A stretch of 64,000 nt of DNA, from the NCBI GenBank assembly GCA_002010065.2, contig MTMD02000001.1:62001-126000 (forward strand), read 5' to 3'. Below the pieces are notes generated by a model. It searched no databases. It was not told where the DNA came from and saw nothing but the letters and a program-made list of their open reading frames with translations. Below are positions 1 to 9,869 of the stretch, piece after piece. Numbering within the stretch: position 1 is the stretch's first letter; each line of letters starts with the position of its first letter. The translations under genes and the position numbers were made by a program. The DNA comes from Candidatus Pyrohabitans jungbluthii (GTDB lineage: Archaea; Hydrothermarchaeota; Hydrothermarchaeia; Hydrothermarchaeales; BMS3B).

Positions 1-7
1 TTACGTG

Positions 8-39
8 TTGTTAACCACAGGATAAATCAAGGTTAACGA
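8..39. promoter_or_regulatory. BirA-type biotin operator
   Basis: An inverted repeat TTGTTAACC, 14 bases, GGTTAACGA lies 13 bases before the bioY start; the arms match as palindrome in 8 of 9 positions. The architecture (9-base arms, 14-base spacer) is the known BirA repressor signal described for bacteria and some archaea. Together with the biotin transporter directly downstream this predicts biotin-responsive repression. That the local BirA has a DNA-binding domain is inference. Confidence 0.75.
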
Positions 40-51
40 AGGTGGTGAGGA

Positions 52-852
52 ATGTTCATAAGCGAGAACGCAAGGCTCAACTTTTTCAGGTGGCGGTACG
101 AGGCAGAGTTCTACTACAAGCTTGCTCTTGCCTTTACCTTTGCCGGGCTCACCGGCATTGGGGCGCAGGCGAAGCTATACCTTCCCTTCACCCCTGTGCC
201 AATAACAGGACAGGTGTTCTTTGTGCTCCTGAGCGGCGTTGTGCTGGGCAGGAATTACGGCGCGTTGAGCATGGCGCTCTACGCAGCGCTTGGTGCTTTA
301 GGTGTACCCTGGTTCGCCGGGGGTAAGGCTGGAGTAGAGGTGCTCCTGGGCGCAACCGGAGGCTACATCCTCGGCTTCATCCTTGCTTCATACCTGATTG
401 GCTACTTCACCGACACCTACATAAGCTCTCGAAGCCTAGCCTCGCAGCTCGGGCTAATGTTCGCTGGCGTTGGGATAATCTACACTCTTGGCGCAGTGCA
501 GCTCGCTCACGTGGCGAAGCTGAGCACTGGCGAGGCTCTAGCTAAAGGGGTGCTCCCATTCATCCCGGGCGATATACTAAAGGCCCTCGCCGCAGTAGCA
601 ATTTCCACAGCGGTCCTGCCTAAGGCAAGCTATGCCCAGGAAAAAGACGCAGGTGCACAGAGCGCAGGAAGAGCAAGGCTCTACCTCAGCGCCATCGCAG
701 CAACGGCGGCTGCTTTCTTCCTGGCACTCTTCTGGATAAAACTCTTGGGACTCAAAAGCGCGAGCGTGGCGGAGCTTCTGTGGTATTCGCTGACCTACTC
801 CGCAGCGGTGCTCCTGTGCGCCGGAAGCGCAGCCTACCTGGCGAAGAGGTAG
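52..852 (+). CDS. bioY: Biotin transporter BioY (S component)
   Basis: Integral membrane substrate-binding subunit for biotin uptake, alone or with an ECF ATPase module. The first ~190 residues carry the BioY pattern: a PFTPVPITGQ segment near residue 45, the GxxxG-rich helices and the conserved ALGALGVPWFAGG loop, spread over about six membrane helices. The protein is 266 residues, longer than the usual ~190; the extra C-terminal ~65 residues follow a charged linker (QEKDAGAQSAGRAR) and look like two additional helices. A GGTGAGG ribosome site precedes the ATG. No ECF A or T subunit gene is adjacent. The upstream palindrome at 8-39 suggests biotin control. Confidence 0.9.
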   Translation: MFISENARLNFFRWRYEAEFYYKLALAFTFAGLTGIGAQAKLYLPFTPVPITGQVFFVLLSGVVLGRNYGALSMALYAALGALGVPWFAGGKAGVEVLLGATGGYILGFILASYLIGYFTDTYISSRSLASQLGLMFAGVGIIYTLGAVQLAHVAKLSTGEALAKGVLPFIPGDILKALAAVAISTAVLPKASYAQEKDAGAQSAGRARLYLSAIAATAAAFFLALFWIKLLGLKSASVAELLWYSLTYSAAVLLCAGSAAYLAKR

Positions 853-858
853 CCTGAG

Positions 859-3800
859 TCAGACCCGCCTCAGGGCGGAAGTCTTCTGTTCGATATACCT
901 CTCCAGGAGCTCCCCCTTTTTCTTCAACTCTTTATCCTTCTCCTCCAGGAGCTTCTTAAGCTCCCTAACCTCCTCCTCCAGCTTTTCCTTTTCCTCTAGG
1001 AGTGAGGAGTACTTCTTCTCAAGCTGCTTTGCGCTCTTGTATGCGCTTGCCTCTATCCTGCTGAAGATCTTCTCCGCCGTTGCTGTGGCGTTCTTTATAA
1101 GCTGGCCAGCCTGGGAAAGAAACTCCGTCCTTGCCTCTCTGCCCTCCCTGACTCCCGGCGCAGTGCCAACGCCAAGCTTTGCATCCTCGAGGTACTCTAT
1201 CGCAACCCTCAAGAAGGAAACGCACCTCTCCACATCCCCATCAATCCCATCAACGCTCGCAGAAAGGGTGTACAGCTTCTTTATAGACTGAGAGGCGCCC
1301 TCAATGGCGATATCCACCTGCTTTGCGCTGTACTTCCTGAAGCAGGCTTCAACACCCTTCGCAGCCTTCCCCAGCGCTGCGAAGACCTCCTTCTCCAGCT
1401 CCTTAAGCTCCTTCTCAACCTTCACCGACTCCTGGAGCAGCTTCTGCTTTAAGCGAGAATTCTCATTTTTCAGCATCTCCATCTCCGCGCTCAGCTTCGC
1501 AAGCTCTCTGCGCAGCCTCTCAATCTCGACATCCCTCTCCTTCTGCTCTCTAACGGCGCTGTCCACCCTGCCATAGAGGAGCAGGTTCTCCTTTTCCAAA
1601 GTCTTGCACTTCTCCTCATACTGCTCCAGCTTCTGCACCTTTGCTTTGAGTTCCTCGAAGGCTTTGCTTTTCAACGCTGCCTCCTCACGAAGCGAATGGT
1701 ACTCCTTCGCAAGCTTTGCCAGCTCCTCCTTCTCCTGGGTGAGGCTCTCAAGCTCCGTCCTGTACTGGGAAAGCGCTGCCTCCTGCTCGCTGAATTTCTG
1801 CTTCAGCTTTTCATGCTCGCCCTTCAGGGCCTCAAATTCATAAAGCTTCGCGAGCATCCGCTCAATTTCCTTCTCCATCCGGGAGTTCTCTTCCAGCAGA
1901 GCTTTAATCTTGCCTCTCGCCTCCTCAAGCTCCTTCGCATTTTTCTCATTCTCTGCGGTAAGGCTGGTGATTTGTTCCTTCGCCGCCTCAAGCTGGGCCT
2001 CAAGTTTTGCCACCTTGCTTTCTTCCGCCGCTAACCTCTGCTTCAGCTCCTGATTTTCCTTCTCATAGCCTTCGAGAAGCTTTATCCTTGAAACCAGCTC
2101 CTGAATCTCCTTCTCCAGCTTTTCTCTGAGGTTCTCAAGCTCGCCCTTCTCCTCCCTGGTTATCTTGAGTTCTTCCACGCGTGCCCCAAGCTCCTGCTTC
2201 GTGCTATTAAGCTCTTCCTCCAGCTTCTCCTTCATGGCTTCAAGCTCAGCGAGCTTTGCATCAAGCTTCTTAATCGTATCCTCCAGCTCGACGATCCTAT
2301 CCTTGGCCGCGAGAAGCTCTCCCTTCGCCTGCGTCGCCTCCTCCTCGTATTTTTCAAGAAGCTTCACCCTGCTGGCAAGCTCACTCCTCTCGCTACGTAG
2401 CTCTGCAAGCTCATTCTCAAGCGTCGCCTTCTCCACATTCAGCTTCTCTACAAGGGTCTCAAGCTCCTGCTTGGCCTCGGAATCTTTCCTTAGCTGGGCT
2501 ATTTCCCTCTCCTTCTCCTTCAGCTCCTGCGTAGCCCTGCCAAGCTCTTCCCTTTGCTGGGAAAGCTCCTTTTCCAAGCTCGCCTTCTCAGCGAGCGTCG
2601 TGGTAAGCCTGTCCTTTAGCTCAGCTACCTCTCCCTCAAGTTTTTCAATGCTGCGCTTCGCAGAAGCCAGTTCCGCCTTGAGGTCTTCATTTTCCTTCTC
2701 AAAGCCCTCAAGCAGCTTTACTCTACTTACATATTCTTCTATCTTCTCGCTCAACTCCTTAATCTTCGCCTCGTTGTCTATCCTGACCTTCTCAAGAACC
2801 CTCTTCTCCTCTTCGAGCAATTCTTTCTCTTCCTTAATTTTAAGAAGCTCCTCAATCTTTTCCTTTGCCAGACTGTGCTCATTCTCAAGTTTCCTGTACT
2901 CCTGCTCCAGCTTTTGATGTTTTTCTTTAAGTTCTGCCAGCTCCTGCTTCACAGCATCGAGGGTTTTCACCAGCTCGTTAAGCCTGGCGCTCTGCTCCTC
3001 GACGGTAAATTGCGAAGCGCGGAGATTCTCAGTTAACTCCTCAACCTTACCTTCAAGCTCTTGCTTTTTATCACCCAGCACCTGGAGCTTCTGCTTTAGC
3101 TCCCGTATAAGGGAGCGCATCTCCTTCTTCTCAAGATCATCGCCCGCAAACTCCCACTTCTCAACCTTCTCCGCCGAGAAGTCCAGAATAGCGCGAATGC
3201 TCTCATGAGCCCTCTCATAACCTTCAAGAAGTCTGTCTCTGATAAACAGCGTGGCGCGCTCCTCCACCATCTCCTGGTTTCTCGCCAGCAGCGCGTCGAT
3301 CTCTGCCTTCCTCTTCCTTAGTTCACCGAGCTTTTCATCAATCTCCCTCTTCCGCTCCTTCAAGCTATCGCATCTCTCCTTCAGAGAGGGTAGGTCTGAA
3401 AACTCCCTTAGTATCTCCTCCTCCTTTTCCCGCTTTCTCCTCTTAATCACCTCATATTCAGAGGAGAAATACTTCAGCTTGAGCTCAAAAAGGTCTGTCC
3501 TTGCCTTAATCTCCCCTATACTCGCCTTGCCGGTAATCTTTCCCACAAAACCCCCCTTTGGAGAAATCTCAAGAACACCTCCCCCCGATGAGTATTCATC
3601 AAGGAGAGTTTCCAGGGTAACAGGCTTACCGGCCAGCTTAATCTCCACATCCTCGGCATAGGGGGCGATGTCCCTGATAAAAGCCTGCCTCACCCTCGAG
3701 GCTTGCGCTGAGAACTCCCTCTCCACCTCATCTCTACTGCGCTCATACTCCTCAATCTTCTTTGAATAAGCCTCCTCGCAGCTCTTCAGCTTGCCTTCAA

Positions 3801-4167
3801 CTTCCTCAGCCTCCTTCTCCAGGGAGGCTATCTCCTCCTCAAACTTCTTGAGCTCCTGCTCTCCCTCAGAAACCGCCAATAGCTCTTCACGGGTTTTTGT
3901 GACCTGCTCACAGAATTCTTCGAGCATCTCAGAGGCGCGTATCCCCGTATTTTTAACAAAATCCCGCTCCTCTGGGAAATTCTCGTGTATCAGCTTAATT
4001 AGCTCAATAAGAGGGCTGCGAAGCGAGAGTGAGCGTTTTTCTATCTCTGTCAGCATGTCTATAAATTCCCTGCTTGCAGGTTTCTCTAAAGATGAAAGAG
4101 ATTTTATATCCTCATGGATTGAATACCACTCACTTCTGAGCACGTCAAGAAGCTCGCTTACCCTCAT
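859..4167 (-). CDS. Giant coiled-coil protein (SMC-like rod, no ATPase head)
   Basis: A 1102-residue protein, almost entirely Lys/Glu-rich heptad repeats. The N-terminal ~100 residues and a stretch at about 160-225 (rich in Gly, IRDIAPYAEDVEIK then GGFVGKITGK) are the only likely globular parts. No Walker A, Walker B or signature motif is visible, so it is not an SMC or Rad50 ATPase despite the resemblance. A motif of the form SRxKLLEGYEKEN recurs at about residues 477, 598 and 691, with weaker copies further on, showing internal duplication. No signal peptide or membrane helix. It is convergent with bioY and divergent from the receptor gene at 4352. Function unknown; a structural or scaffold role is inference. 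Confidence 0.8.
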   Translation of the reverse strand: MRVSELLDVLRSEWYSIHEDIKSLSSLEKPASREFIDMLTEIEKRSLSLRSPLIELIKLIHENFPEERDFVKNTGIRASEMLEEFCEQVTKTREELLAVSEGEQELKKFEEEIASLEKEAEEVEGKLKSCEEAYSKKIEEYERSRDEVEREFSAQASRVRQAFIRDIAPYAEDVEIKLAGKPVTLETLLDEYSSGGGVLEISPKGGFVGKITGKASIGEIKARTDLFELKLKYFSSEYEVIKRRKREKEEEILREFSDLPSLKERCDSLKERKREIDEKLGELRKRKAEIDALLARNQEMVEERATLFIRDRLLEGYERAHESIRAILDFSAEKVEKWEFAGDDLEKKEMRSLIRELKQKLQVLGDKKQELEGKVEELTENLRASQFTVEEQSARLNELVKTLDAVKQELAELKEKHQKLEQEYRKLENEHSLAKEKIEELLKIKEEKELLEEEKRVLEKVRIDNEAKIKELSEKIEEYVSRVKLLEGFEKENEDLKAELASAKRSIEKLEGEVAELKDRLTTTLAEKASLEKELSQQREELGRATQELKEKEREIAQLRKDSEAKQELETLVEKLNVEKATLENELAELRSERSELASRVKLLEKYEEEATQAKGELLAAKDRIVELEDTIKKLDAKLAELEAMKEKLEEELNSTKQELGARVEELKITREEKGELENLREKLEKEIQELVSRIKLLEGYEKENQELKQRLAAEESKVAKLEAQLEAAKEQITSLTAENEKNAKELEEARGKIKALLEENSRMEKEIERMLAKLYEFEALKGEHEKLKQKFSEQEAALSQYRTELESLTQEKEELAKLAKEYHSLREEAALKSKAFEELKAKVQKLEQYEEKCKTLEKENLLLYGRVDSAVREQKERDVEIERLRRELAKLSAEMEMLKNENSRLKQKLLQESVKVEKELKELEKEVFAALGKAAKGVEACFRKYSAKQVDIAIEGASQSIKKLYTLSASVDGIDGDVERCVSFLRVAIEYLEDAKLGVGTAPGVREGREARTEFLSQAGQLIKNATATAEKIFSRIEASAYKSAKQLEKKYSSLLEEKEKLEEEVRELKKLLEEKDKELKKKGELLERYIEQKTSALRRV

Positions 4168-4290
4168 TTAGATCACACTCATTTGTGGAGTTTGGTATCC
4201 ATTTTTTAAAAGCCTTACGCATAGGGAGGATTGGTGCATAAAATTTTTGAAATATTTTTCAATTAAAGGGGGTGATGTGAAGATTCGTTC

Positions 4291-4306
4291 TAAAAAAGTT
4301 TATATC
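4291..4306 (+). promoter_or_regulatory. BRE/TATA promoter of the receptor gene
   Basis: TAAAAAAGTTTATATC: an A-rich BRE-like tract joined to a TATA box, about 50 bases before the receptor ATG. The same AAAAAAGTT core recurs before the first HEAT gene (6467) and the MinD gene (9817). Confidence 0.6.
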
Positions 4307-4351
4307 AAATAAATTTAAAAATTTTTAAATATTAATTCAGGGTGCACTGAG

Positions 4352-6442
4352 ATGCTCGGGATTATAAAAAAGGTTGGGTCGGCAATAAGGAACATGAAAC
4401 TTGTTTATAAAATTGTTGGAAGCTTTCTGATTATTGCCCTCCTATCCCACGCTGTGGGAATAATCGGGTACATGAAAATCGGAGAGATTAATTCAGCAAC
4501 TGCGAGGATATCTCAGGAGGCGTGGCCAAAAGCCGAAGCTTCTGCCCGGCTCTCAGAGGAGCTTTTTCTGCTTTCAGAATCTGCACTTAAGTATGCGGTT
4601 GCAGATTCTGAGATGCGCAAGGAGCTTAAAGACAGCTACTTCACCAGGGGAGAGAGATTGAGAGAGCTTATAGCTGAGATGGACGCCCAGCCTCTACATG
4701 TTCAGGAAAAGGAGGCGATGCTGACAATAAAAGAGACCTTCCCAAAATTCTTTGAGGCCGGGCTTACGCTGATGAGCGCATACGAGGAACTGAGCACAGC
4801 AAGAGAAGAGATTTCAGAGAAGGCTGAGGAGATCCACGAGGTGGGAGATGAGATAATCGAGACATCTGAAAGTCCTGCAATTAAAGAAGGAATCATAGAG
4901 CAGATGCTGGCAGCCTATGAATACATCAGCATCGGAGAAGAAGAGGAAAAGGAAAGGTTCTGGGAGGTTGGAAATAAATTAAAGGAACTGCCTGAGTATT
5001 CGAGCATAGAGGAAGAGCATACGCATTTTGAGGAGATTGCTGCAGGGCTTTTCGATACTTACGAGGATATGAAGGTGAAAGAAGCTTATGCAGAGGAGAG
5101 GAGGAGAGAATTTGAGAATTACAGAGACATTATTGTAACAAATGCCAGGAACCTCATTGAGGTGCAGAGGGAAACAATGGTCAGTGCAATGGCCACTGCT
5201 ATTCAGGAAAGTCAGGACACCAAAGAGGAATTGCAGACTGTTGCAGGTGCCGCAGTGCTTCTTGCTTTGATTTTTGCCATTGTTGGAGTGAGGACGATTA
5301 CCCGCCCGCTGAAGGAAATTTCAGAGAAGGCCAAAAAGGTTGCTAGGGGTGACCTGACGGTGGAGATCCGCAGCCAGAGCAAAGACGAGCTAGGTGAAGT
5401 TGCTAACTCCTTCTCTGCGATGCTTAAATCCCTGAGAGAGCTTATTGGTGATGTAAGAAGGGTGGCAGAAAACATCGCCTCTTCCTCCCAGCAGCTTTCT
5501 GCCACCAGCCAGAACGTCACTGCCTCGGCGGAGGAGATCAACAGCATAACCCAGGAGATAGCGGAGAGCTCTGCTACTGTCGCCTCAAAGACTCAGGAGA
5601 CAATGAAGGTCATGGACAATATGGAAGGCTCCCTTAACAGGGTGGAGGAAAGCGTGGCAAGAGCGATGAGCATAGCTGCTAGAACACGGGAGACGGCTGA
5701 GCAGGGAAGCGATGCCGCAAAGGAAGCGCTGGGCAGGATCAGTGAGATGAGAAGGCTAACCTCTCACACATCTGAGATGGTGAGAGAACTCGGGGAGAGC
5801 ACACAGAAGATAAGGAGGATCGTGGAAGTGATCTCCAACATCGCGGAGAAGACGAACCTGCTCGCTCTAAACGCCGCGATAGAGGCTGCGCGCGCAGGTG
5901 AGCATGGTCGAGGCTTTGCTGTAGTTGCGGAGGAGATAAGAAAGCTGGCGGACAGCTCTGCAAAGTCGGCAGAGGAAATAGGAAGCATAATCGACGAGGT
6001 AGGGAGGAAGGTAGGACAGGTGGTAAGCGAAATAGAGGCAAGTGCTGAGGATATAGAGAGTGGCACCCAAGTGGTGAGCAGTGCCCTTGCTTCTTTCAAC
6101 GAAATAACAAAAAGTGTTGAGGAGACCAGTGGGGTAATAGGTGAGATAAATCTCGCCACCAAAAAGCTTAAAAATGATGCAAGGAGCGTAATTGAATCAG
6201 CTAACTCCATTGCGGCAATGATAGATGAGACTGCTGCCGCAACCCAGGAGACAGCCGCCGCTGTTCAGGAGCTTAGCGCCGCGATGCAGGAGCTTGCAGC
6301 CATGGCTGAGCATCTCTCTGAGGCGGCGCAGCAGCTTGAGGATTCTGTGAAGATGTTTAAGGTCACTGATTCACCACCTACGAAGTCCGTGGAGCCTCAA
6401 AGCACATCTAAAAGCGTTATATTGGAAAGCTTAAGTAAATAG
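4352..6442 (+). CDS. Methyl-accepting chemotaxis-type receptor
   Basis: A transmembrane receptor whose cytoplasmic hairpin would control a CheA kinase. Helix 1 is at about residues 19-41, an extracytoplasmic all-helical sensor spans roughly 42-290 (four-helix-bundle type), helix 2 is at about 293-315, a HAMP domain follows ([20 protein letters not shown]), and the long signalling coiled coil runs from about 380 to 660. The conserved hairpin tip [19 protein letters not shown] is at about 499-517. There is no C-terminal CheR-tethering pentapeptide. GGTG lies 7 bases before the ATG. No che or archaellum gene is near; instead two HEAT proteins and a MinD ATPase follow on the same strand. Confidence 0.93.
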   Translation: MLGIIKKVGSAIRNMKLVYKIVGSFLIIALLSHAVGIIGYMKIGEINSATARISQEAWPKAEASARLSEELFLLSESALKYAVADSEMRKELKDSYFTRGERLRELIAEMDAQPLHVQEKEAMLTIKETFPKFFEAGLTLMSAYEELSTAREEISEKAEEIHEVGDEIIETSESPAIKEGIIEQMLAAYEYISIGEEEEKERFWEVGNKLKELPEYSSIEEEHTHFEEIAAGLFDTYEDMKVKEAYAEERRREFENYRDIIVTNARNLIEVQRETMVSAMATAIQESQDTKEELQTVAGAAVLLALIFAIVGVRTITRPLKEISEKAKKVARGDLTVEIRSQSKDELGEVANSFSAMLKSLRELIGDVRRVAENIASSSQQLSATSQNVTASAEEINSITQEIAESSATVASKTQETMKVMDNMEGSLNRVEESVARAMSIAARTRETAEQGSDAAKEALGRISEMRRLTSHTSEMVRELGESTQKIRRIVEVISNIAEKTNLLALNAAIEAARAGEHGRGFAVVAEEIRKLADSSAKSAEEIGSIIDEVGRKVGQVVSEIEASAEDIESGTQVVSSALASFNEITKSVEETSGVIGEINLATKKLKNDARSVIESANSIAAMIDETAAATQETAAAVQELSAAMQELAAMAEHLSEAAQQLEDSVKMFKVTDSPPTKSVEPQSTSKSVILESLSK

Positions 6443-6466
6443 AATCTCAAATTTTGTGATAGTTGC

Positions 6467-6486
6467 GAGAAAAAAGTTTTATATTG
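6467..6486 (+). promoter_or_regulatory. BRE/TATA promoter of first HEAT gene
   Basis: GAGAAAAAAGTTTTATATTG, BRE-like A tract plus TATA box. A start about 25 bases downstream would fall near 6505. This places the in-frame GTG at 6456 upstream of the promoter, and so favours ATG 6501 or ATG 6525 as the true start of the next gene. Confidence 0.6.
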
Positions 6487-6500
6487 TCAAGCATAAGGCT

Positions 6501-7934
6501 ATGAATAAAGGAAAAGAAATAGGGATGATCCCCTTGGAAGCTCTGCTGGAGGAAGTGACCCAGCTTAGGGAGCTGGAGAAGACCTATCTCAAGGTTATAA
6601 AGGCGCTTCATCTTGAATGTACGAGACTTGAAGAGGAGGTTTCTCAACTCAGGAGGCTGAAAGAAGAGGTTAAATATCTGCAGCAGCTTGAGCTTTGGTA
6701 TATCAAGGCGCTCAAGGGCTTGAACGAGGAATGCAATCGCCTTGAGAGGGAGATTTATGAGTTGAAGAGGAGGAGCGTCTTACCCCAGACGTCTGTTAAC
6801 ATCGAGAGGTACCTTGAAGGTGACTTCACGCTTCTGGAGCTTCTTGCCTTTGCAGATAGCAGAGTTAGCCTGAAAGCGCTTAAAAAGGCATCCAGCTGGC
6901 TTGGAGTGGAATACAGAAGAGCAAAAGAGGAAATCAAGAAACTCGAGAGAGATGGGATTATCTACCTTAAAAATGGGCATGCGGTGATAAGAAGCGAGGT
7001 GCAGGAGCAGTTCAGAGATTACCTGCTCCGCAGTATTCCAGATAGAGATGAGATAATAGAAAACCTCAATGCCGATGCCATTGAAGCTGTTGAGCTGCTC
7101 CGCCGCAGACGTGGCGTGCTAACAAAAGACAAATTTGAAGAGCTGGACGTGGATAAGAAGGCTGCACTTCTGAAGCTTGTAGAAAAGAAGCTACTCTTCA
7201 GAACCATCGACAGGGATGGTGAGTTAATCTACTTCATGCCCGAAGAAGTTCTCGAGCTAATGGAGGAGCTTCGAGTAGAGGTTGCGAAACGCTCAAAAGT
7301 GACAAGAGAAGAGTTGATGAAAAAATTGAACATCAAAGACCCGACGGAGGAGGAAATTGACCTCATACTAAGCACATTCAATGAGTCTGAACTGGAGCCG
7401 GCTGAGCTTGAAAGCAATGAAACACTTATTGAAGCTTTCCGCAATGAGCAGGTTGATGTGTTGGTAAACGCTCTGAAGAGCGAAGATGTGCACATCCGCA
7501 GATTCGCTGTCTCTGCCCTGTGGAAGATTGGAAGCAGGGATGTGGTGGAACACCTTATCGAGATGCTCGACGATACCGACGCCTATGTTAGAAGGCTCGC
7601 CATCTCGGCGCTATTGAAGATTCCCGACGAGCGCATGGTGGAGCCGATGATAAGGAAACTCGACGACGAGGACAGCATGGTGCGCTACTCCGCTGCGTCC
7701 TACTTTGACAACTACCCTCACTCAAGCGCTTTTCCCTCGCTAGTGAAAGCTCTTAGGGATGAGGACAGCATGGTGCGCACCGTCGCCGCCTCAGCGCTCG
7801 GCAAGCTTGGCATGAAAGAGGCTGTGCCATATCTGATAGAGGCTTTAAGGGATGAGGACGCGTGGGTAAGGCACTGCGCTGCTGAAGCTCTGGACAAGAT
7901 AAAAGGCAGGATAAAAAATGTACGATTGGCTTGA
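6501..7934 (+). CDS. HEAT-repeat protein with N-terminal coiled coil (paralogue 1)
   Basis: Soluble protein of about 477 residues. Order: a coiled coil of two homologous halves (QLRELEKTYLKVIKALHLEC and YLQQLELWYIKALKGLNEEC, each ending in an LExEIxELKRR-like helix); two helical winged-helix-like segments (about residues 95-265, using ATG 6501); a linker [19 protein letters not shown] also present in the next gene; then about five HEAT (PBS-lyase type) repeats of ~31 residues to the C-terminus. An in-frame GTG at 6456 extends the frame but lies before the TATA box; ATG 6525 is also possible. Overlaps the following paralogue by 17 bases. HEAT arrays usually bind protein partners; the partner is unknown. 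Confidence 0.82.
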   Translation: MNKGKEIGMIPLEALLEEVTQLRELEKTYLKVIKALHLECTRLEEEVSQLRRLKEEVKYLQQLELWYIKALKGLNEECNRLEREIYELKRRSVLPQTSVNIERYLEGDFTLLELLAFADSRVSLKALKKASSWLGVEYRRAKEEIKKLERDGIIYLKNGHAVIRSEVQEQFRDYLLRSIPDRDEIIENLNADAIEAVELLRRRRGVLTKDKFEELDVDKKAALLKLVEKKLLFRTIDRDGELIYFMPEEVLELMEELRVEVAKRSKVTREELMKKLNIKDPTEEEIDLILSTFNESELEPAELESNETLIEAFRNEQVDVLVNALKSEDVHIRRFAVSALWKIGSRDVVEHLIEMLDDTDAYVRRLAISALLKIPDERMVEPMIRKLDDEDSMVRYSAASYFDNYPHSSAFPSLVKALRDEDSMVRTVAASALGKLGMKEAVPYLIEALRDEDAWVRHCAAEALDKIKGRIKNVRLA

Positions 7935-9834
7935 TAAGTTGCTGGAGGAGGATGAGAAGGAGCTTAAGGAGATTTCATTCCCTAGAGGTAAGAAGCTCGA
8001 AAAGCACTTCAGAAACCTCAAAGAGGTAAAGAAGTTCATTGAGAAGTCAAAATTTACTGGGATAGTAAGGGCCAAGTCGAGAATTGAAAATGTCTTTCTC
8101 CTGTATCTCCAAGGGGAACTTGCTGGAGCTGCTACCTTTTCAAGGCTTGGGCTGTATACCACATTTGGAGAAAAGGCCCTCAGTAACATCCTTGACTCCA
8201 GTTTCGTTATAGAGTCTATAGAGGAGTATAATCATGAAGAACTCTACTCTACGCTTATTTCAAATCCTGAGATGGTAGCCAACAAGAACCTCCAGAGGAA
8301 AATCTTCAGTATAAGTGAGACCATTGACACCCTCCCCCCAGAGACTGTTGGGCTGCTTGAGATGCTGGTATTCAGTGAGGGGGCTGTACAGAGAGAGCTA
8401 CTGAGAATTGTTAGCCTATCGGTATTTCTCTCTGACTTCGGAGAAAATGACTTCAATGCTGCCATTGACACAATAGATAAGCTTGACTTTGTAACAGAAC
8501 GCAATGGCGGTTATGAAATCAGCAGTGAATACAAAGCCCTGCTGCGGCAGATATTTCTCAAGCGTGCCAAGGTGGAGAAAGCGAGGGAACTTATTAGAAC
8601 CGACCAAACCACCAGTCAGCTCCTTTCCCTTTTAGCCGATACCGGAAAGGTCAGCTACAGTGAACTCAAAAAATTTCTAGGTGGAGAGGTGGACACAGCG
8701 ATAAGCAAGCTTGTGAGCCTTGGGGCTCTGTTTAGAGGCGTGGACAGCAGCGGTTTGCCAACCGTATTCCTCCCGAAAGCGCTTCATGAACAACTCCTCG
8801 CAGAAAGGACAGAGGAAAACCAGCGTGTGGAAGAGGTGGAGCTGAGCAGGGAAGAGCTGATGAAAAAACTCAATATACGTGAACCCACAGATGAGGACAT
8901 CGAGGCTATAGTTCGCTCTATACTGGAGGAGTCTGAGGATGAACTTGAGGCACTTCATCCCCTTATTGAAGCACTGAGAGAGGGCGATGCTCGGGTAAGA
9001 AGCGTCGCAGCCTCCGCCCTAGCAAAGATAGGCGACGCGCGTGCAATTGAGCCCCTGATACATGCCCTGTTTGATGAAGACAACAATGTGAGGGTAAGCG
9101 CTGCAAAGGCGCTGGGCACGTTGAAGAGCCCAAAGGCTGTAGAGCCCCTGATTGAAACACTCAGCGACGAGGATAGTGCCGTAAGAGCAAGCGCTGCAAA
9201 AGCCTTGGGGAGCATTGGCGACACGCGCGCAATAGAGCCTCTGATCTCTACCCTTAGCGACGGGGACAGCACGGTAAGAGCAAGTGCCGCAAGAGCTTTG
9301 GGGAGCATCGGTGACGAACGCGCAATAGAGCCTCTGATTGAAGCCTTTTATAAGGAAGAGGATGAACTTGCGCGCAGGGACATAATATCCGCGCTTTCCG
9401 GTTACAGAGACGAGAGAATACTGGAGATTATGATACAGTGTCTTAAGGATAGAGATGCCTATGTGAGGCGCATCGCCGCCTCGGCGCTCTGGAAGAGTGG
9501 CGGTGAGCGTGCCATTGAACCACTCATCGAGGCGCTCAAAGATGAAGAAAGCACTGTGAGATACTGCGCAGTCTCAGCTTTGGATGGAGTCAAGGATGAG
9601 CGCGTGATTGAGCCGCTCATAGGGGCACTCAACGACAATGATGATATGGTGCGCACCGTCGCTGCCTCTGCCCTGGGCAAGATTAATGACGAGAGGGCGA
9701 TAGAGGCGCTCAAGAAGGCACTTAATGATAAAAGCGAATGGGTTCGAAACTGTGCTGCTGAGGCACTACAGAATCTCGGCGTTAACATCCCAGACACCAA
9801 ACCTGAGACACTCTTCGAGAAAAAAGTTATATAA
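7918..9834 (+). CDS. HEAT-repeat protein (paralogue 2, nine repeats)
   Basis: 638 residues. The N-terminal ~300 residues are mixed alpha/beta with winged-helix-like parts (for example [20 protein letters not shown]). The linker [18 protein letters not shown] is nearly identical to the one in the preceding gene. Nine consecutive ~31-residue HEAT repeats follow from about residue 345, most of the form IEPLIxxLxDxDxxVRxxAAxALGxIGDERA. The last four or five repeats align one-to-one with those of the preceding gene (AYVRR, VRYxAxSxxD, [12 protein letters not shown], WVRxCAAEAL), so the genes are tandem duplicates and the extra repeats arose earlier in the array. Translation probably couples with the 17-base overlap. 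No enzymatic motif seen. Confidence 0.82.
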   Translation: MYDWLDKLLEEDEKELKEISFPRGKKLEKHFRNLKEVKKFIEKSKFTGIVRAKSRIENVFLLYLQGELAGAATFSRLGLYTTFGEKALSNILDSSFVIESIEEYNHEELYSTLISNPEMVANKNLQRKIFSISETIDTLPPETVGLLEMLVFSEGAVQRELLRIVSLSVFLSDFGENDFNAAIDTIDKLDFVTERNGGYEISSEYKALLRQIFLKRAKVEKARELIRTDQTTSQLLSLLADTGKVSYSELKKFLGGEVDTAISKLVSLGALFRGVDSSGLPTVFLPKALHEQLLAERTEENQRVEEVELSREELMKKLNIREPTDEDIEAIVRSILEESEDELEALHPLIEALREGDARVRSVAASALAKIGDARAIEPLIHALFDEDNNVRVSAAKALGTLKSPKAVEPLIETLSDEDSAVRASAAKALGSIGDTRAIEPLISTLSDGDSTVRASAARALGSIGDERAIEPLIEAFYKEEDELARRDIISALSGYRDERILEIMIQCLKDRDAYVRRIAASALWKSGGERAIEPLIEALKDEESTVRYCAVSALDGVKDERVIEPLIGALNDNDDMVRTVAASALGKINDERAIEALKKALNDKSEWVRNCAAEALQNLGVNIPDTKPETLFEKKVI

Positions 9835-9836
9835 GC
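9817..9836 (+). promoter_or_regulatory. BRE/TATA promoter of MinD gene, inside the HEAT gene 3' end
   Basis: GAGAAAAAAGTTATATAAGC overlaps the last codons and stop of the second HEAT gene. It shares its first 12 bases with the box at 6467. Transcription would begin near 9855, leaving a short leader with GGAGGT. Confidence 0.6.
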
Positions 9837-9869
9837 ACTGACTACGTAACCTCTACCGGAGGTATGCGA

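Noticed and set aside
2165-2917. Long plus-strand frame rich in serine (250 residues) and similar frames across 1037-4171
   Set aside because: It is the antisense of the Lys/Glu coiled-coil gene; CTC/TTC-rich complement gives Ser-rich open frames by composition, with no ribosome site or known domain.
859-4167. Considered SMC/Rad50 ATPase
   Set aside because: No Walker A, Walker B or ABC signature anywhere in the 1102 residues.
4352-9834. Considered a complete chemotaxis operon
   Set aside because: No CheA, CheW, CheY, CheB, CheR, CheC or CheD is present; only the receptor is.
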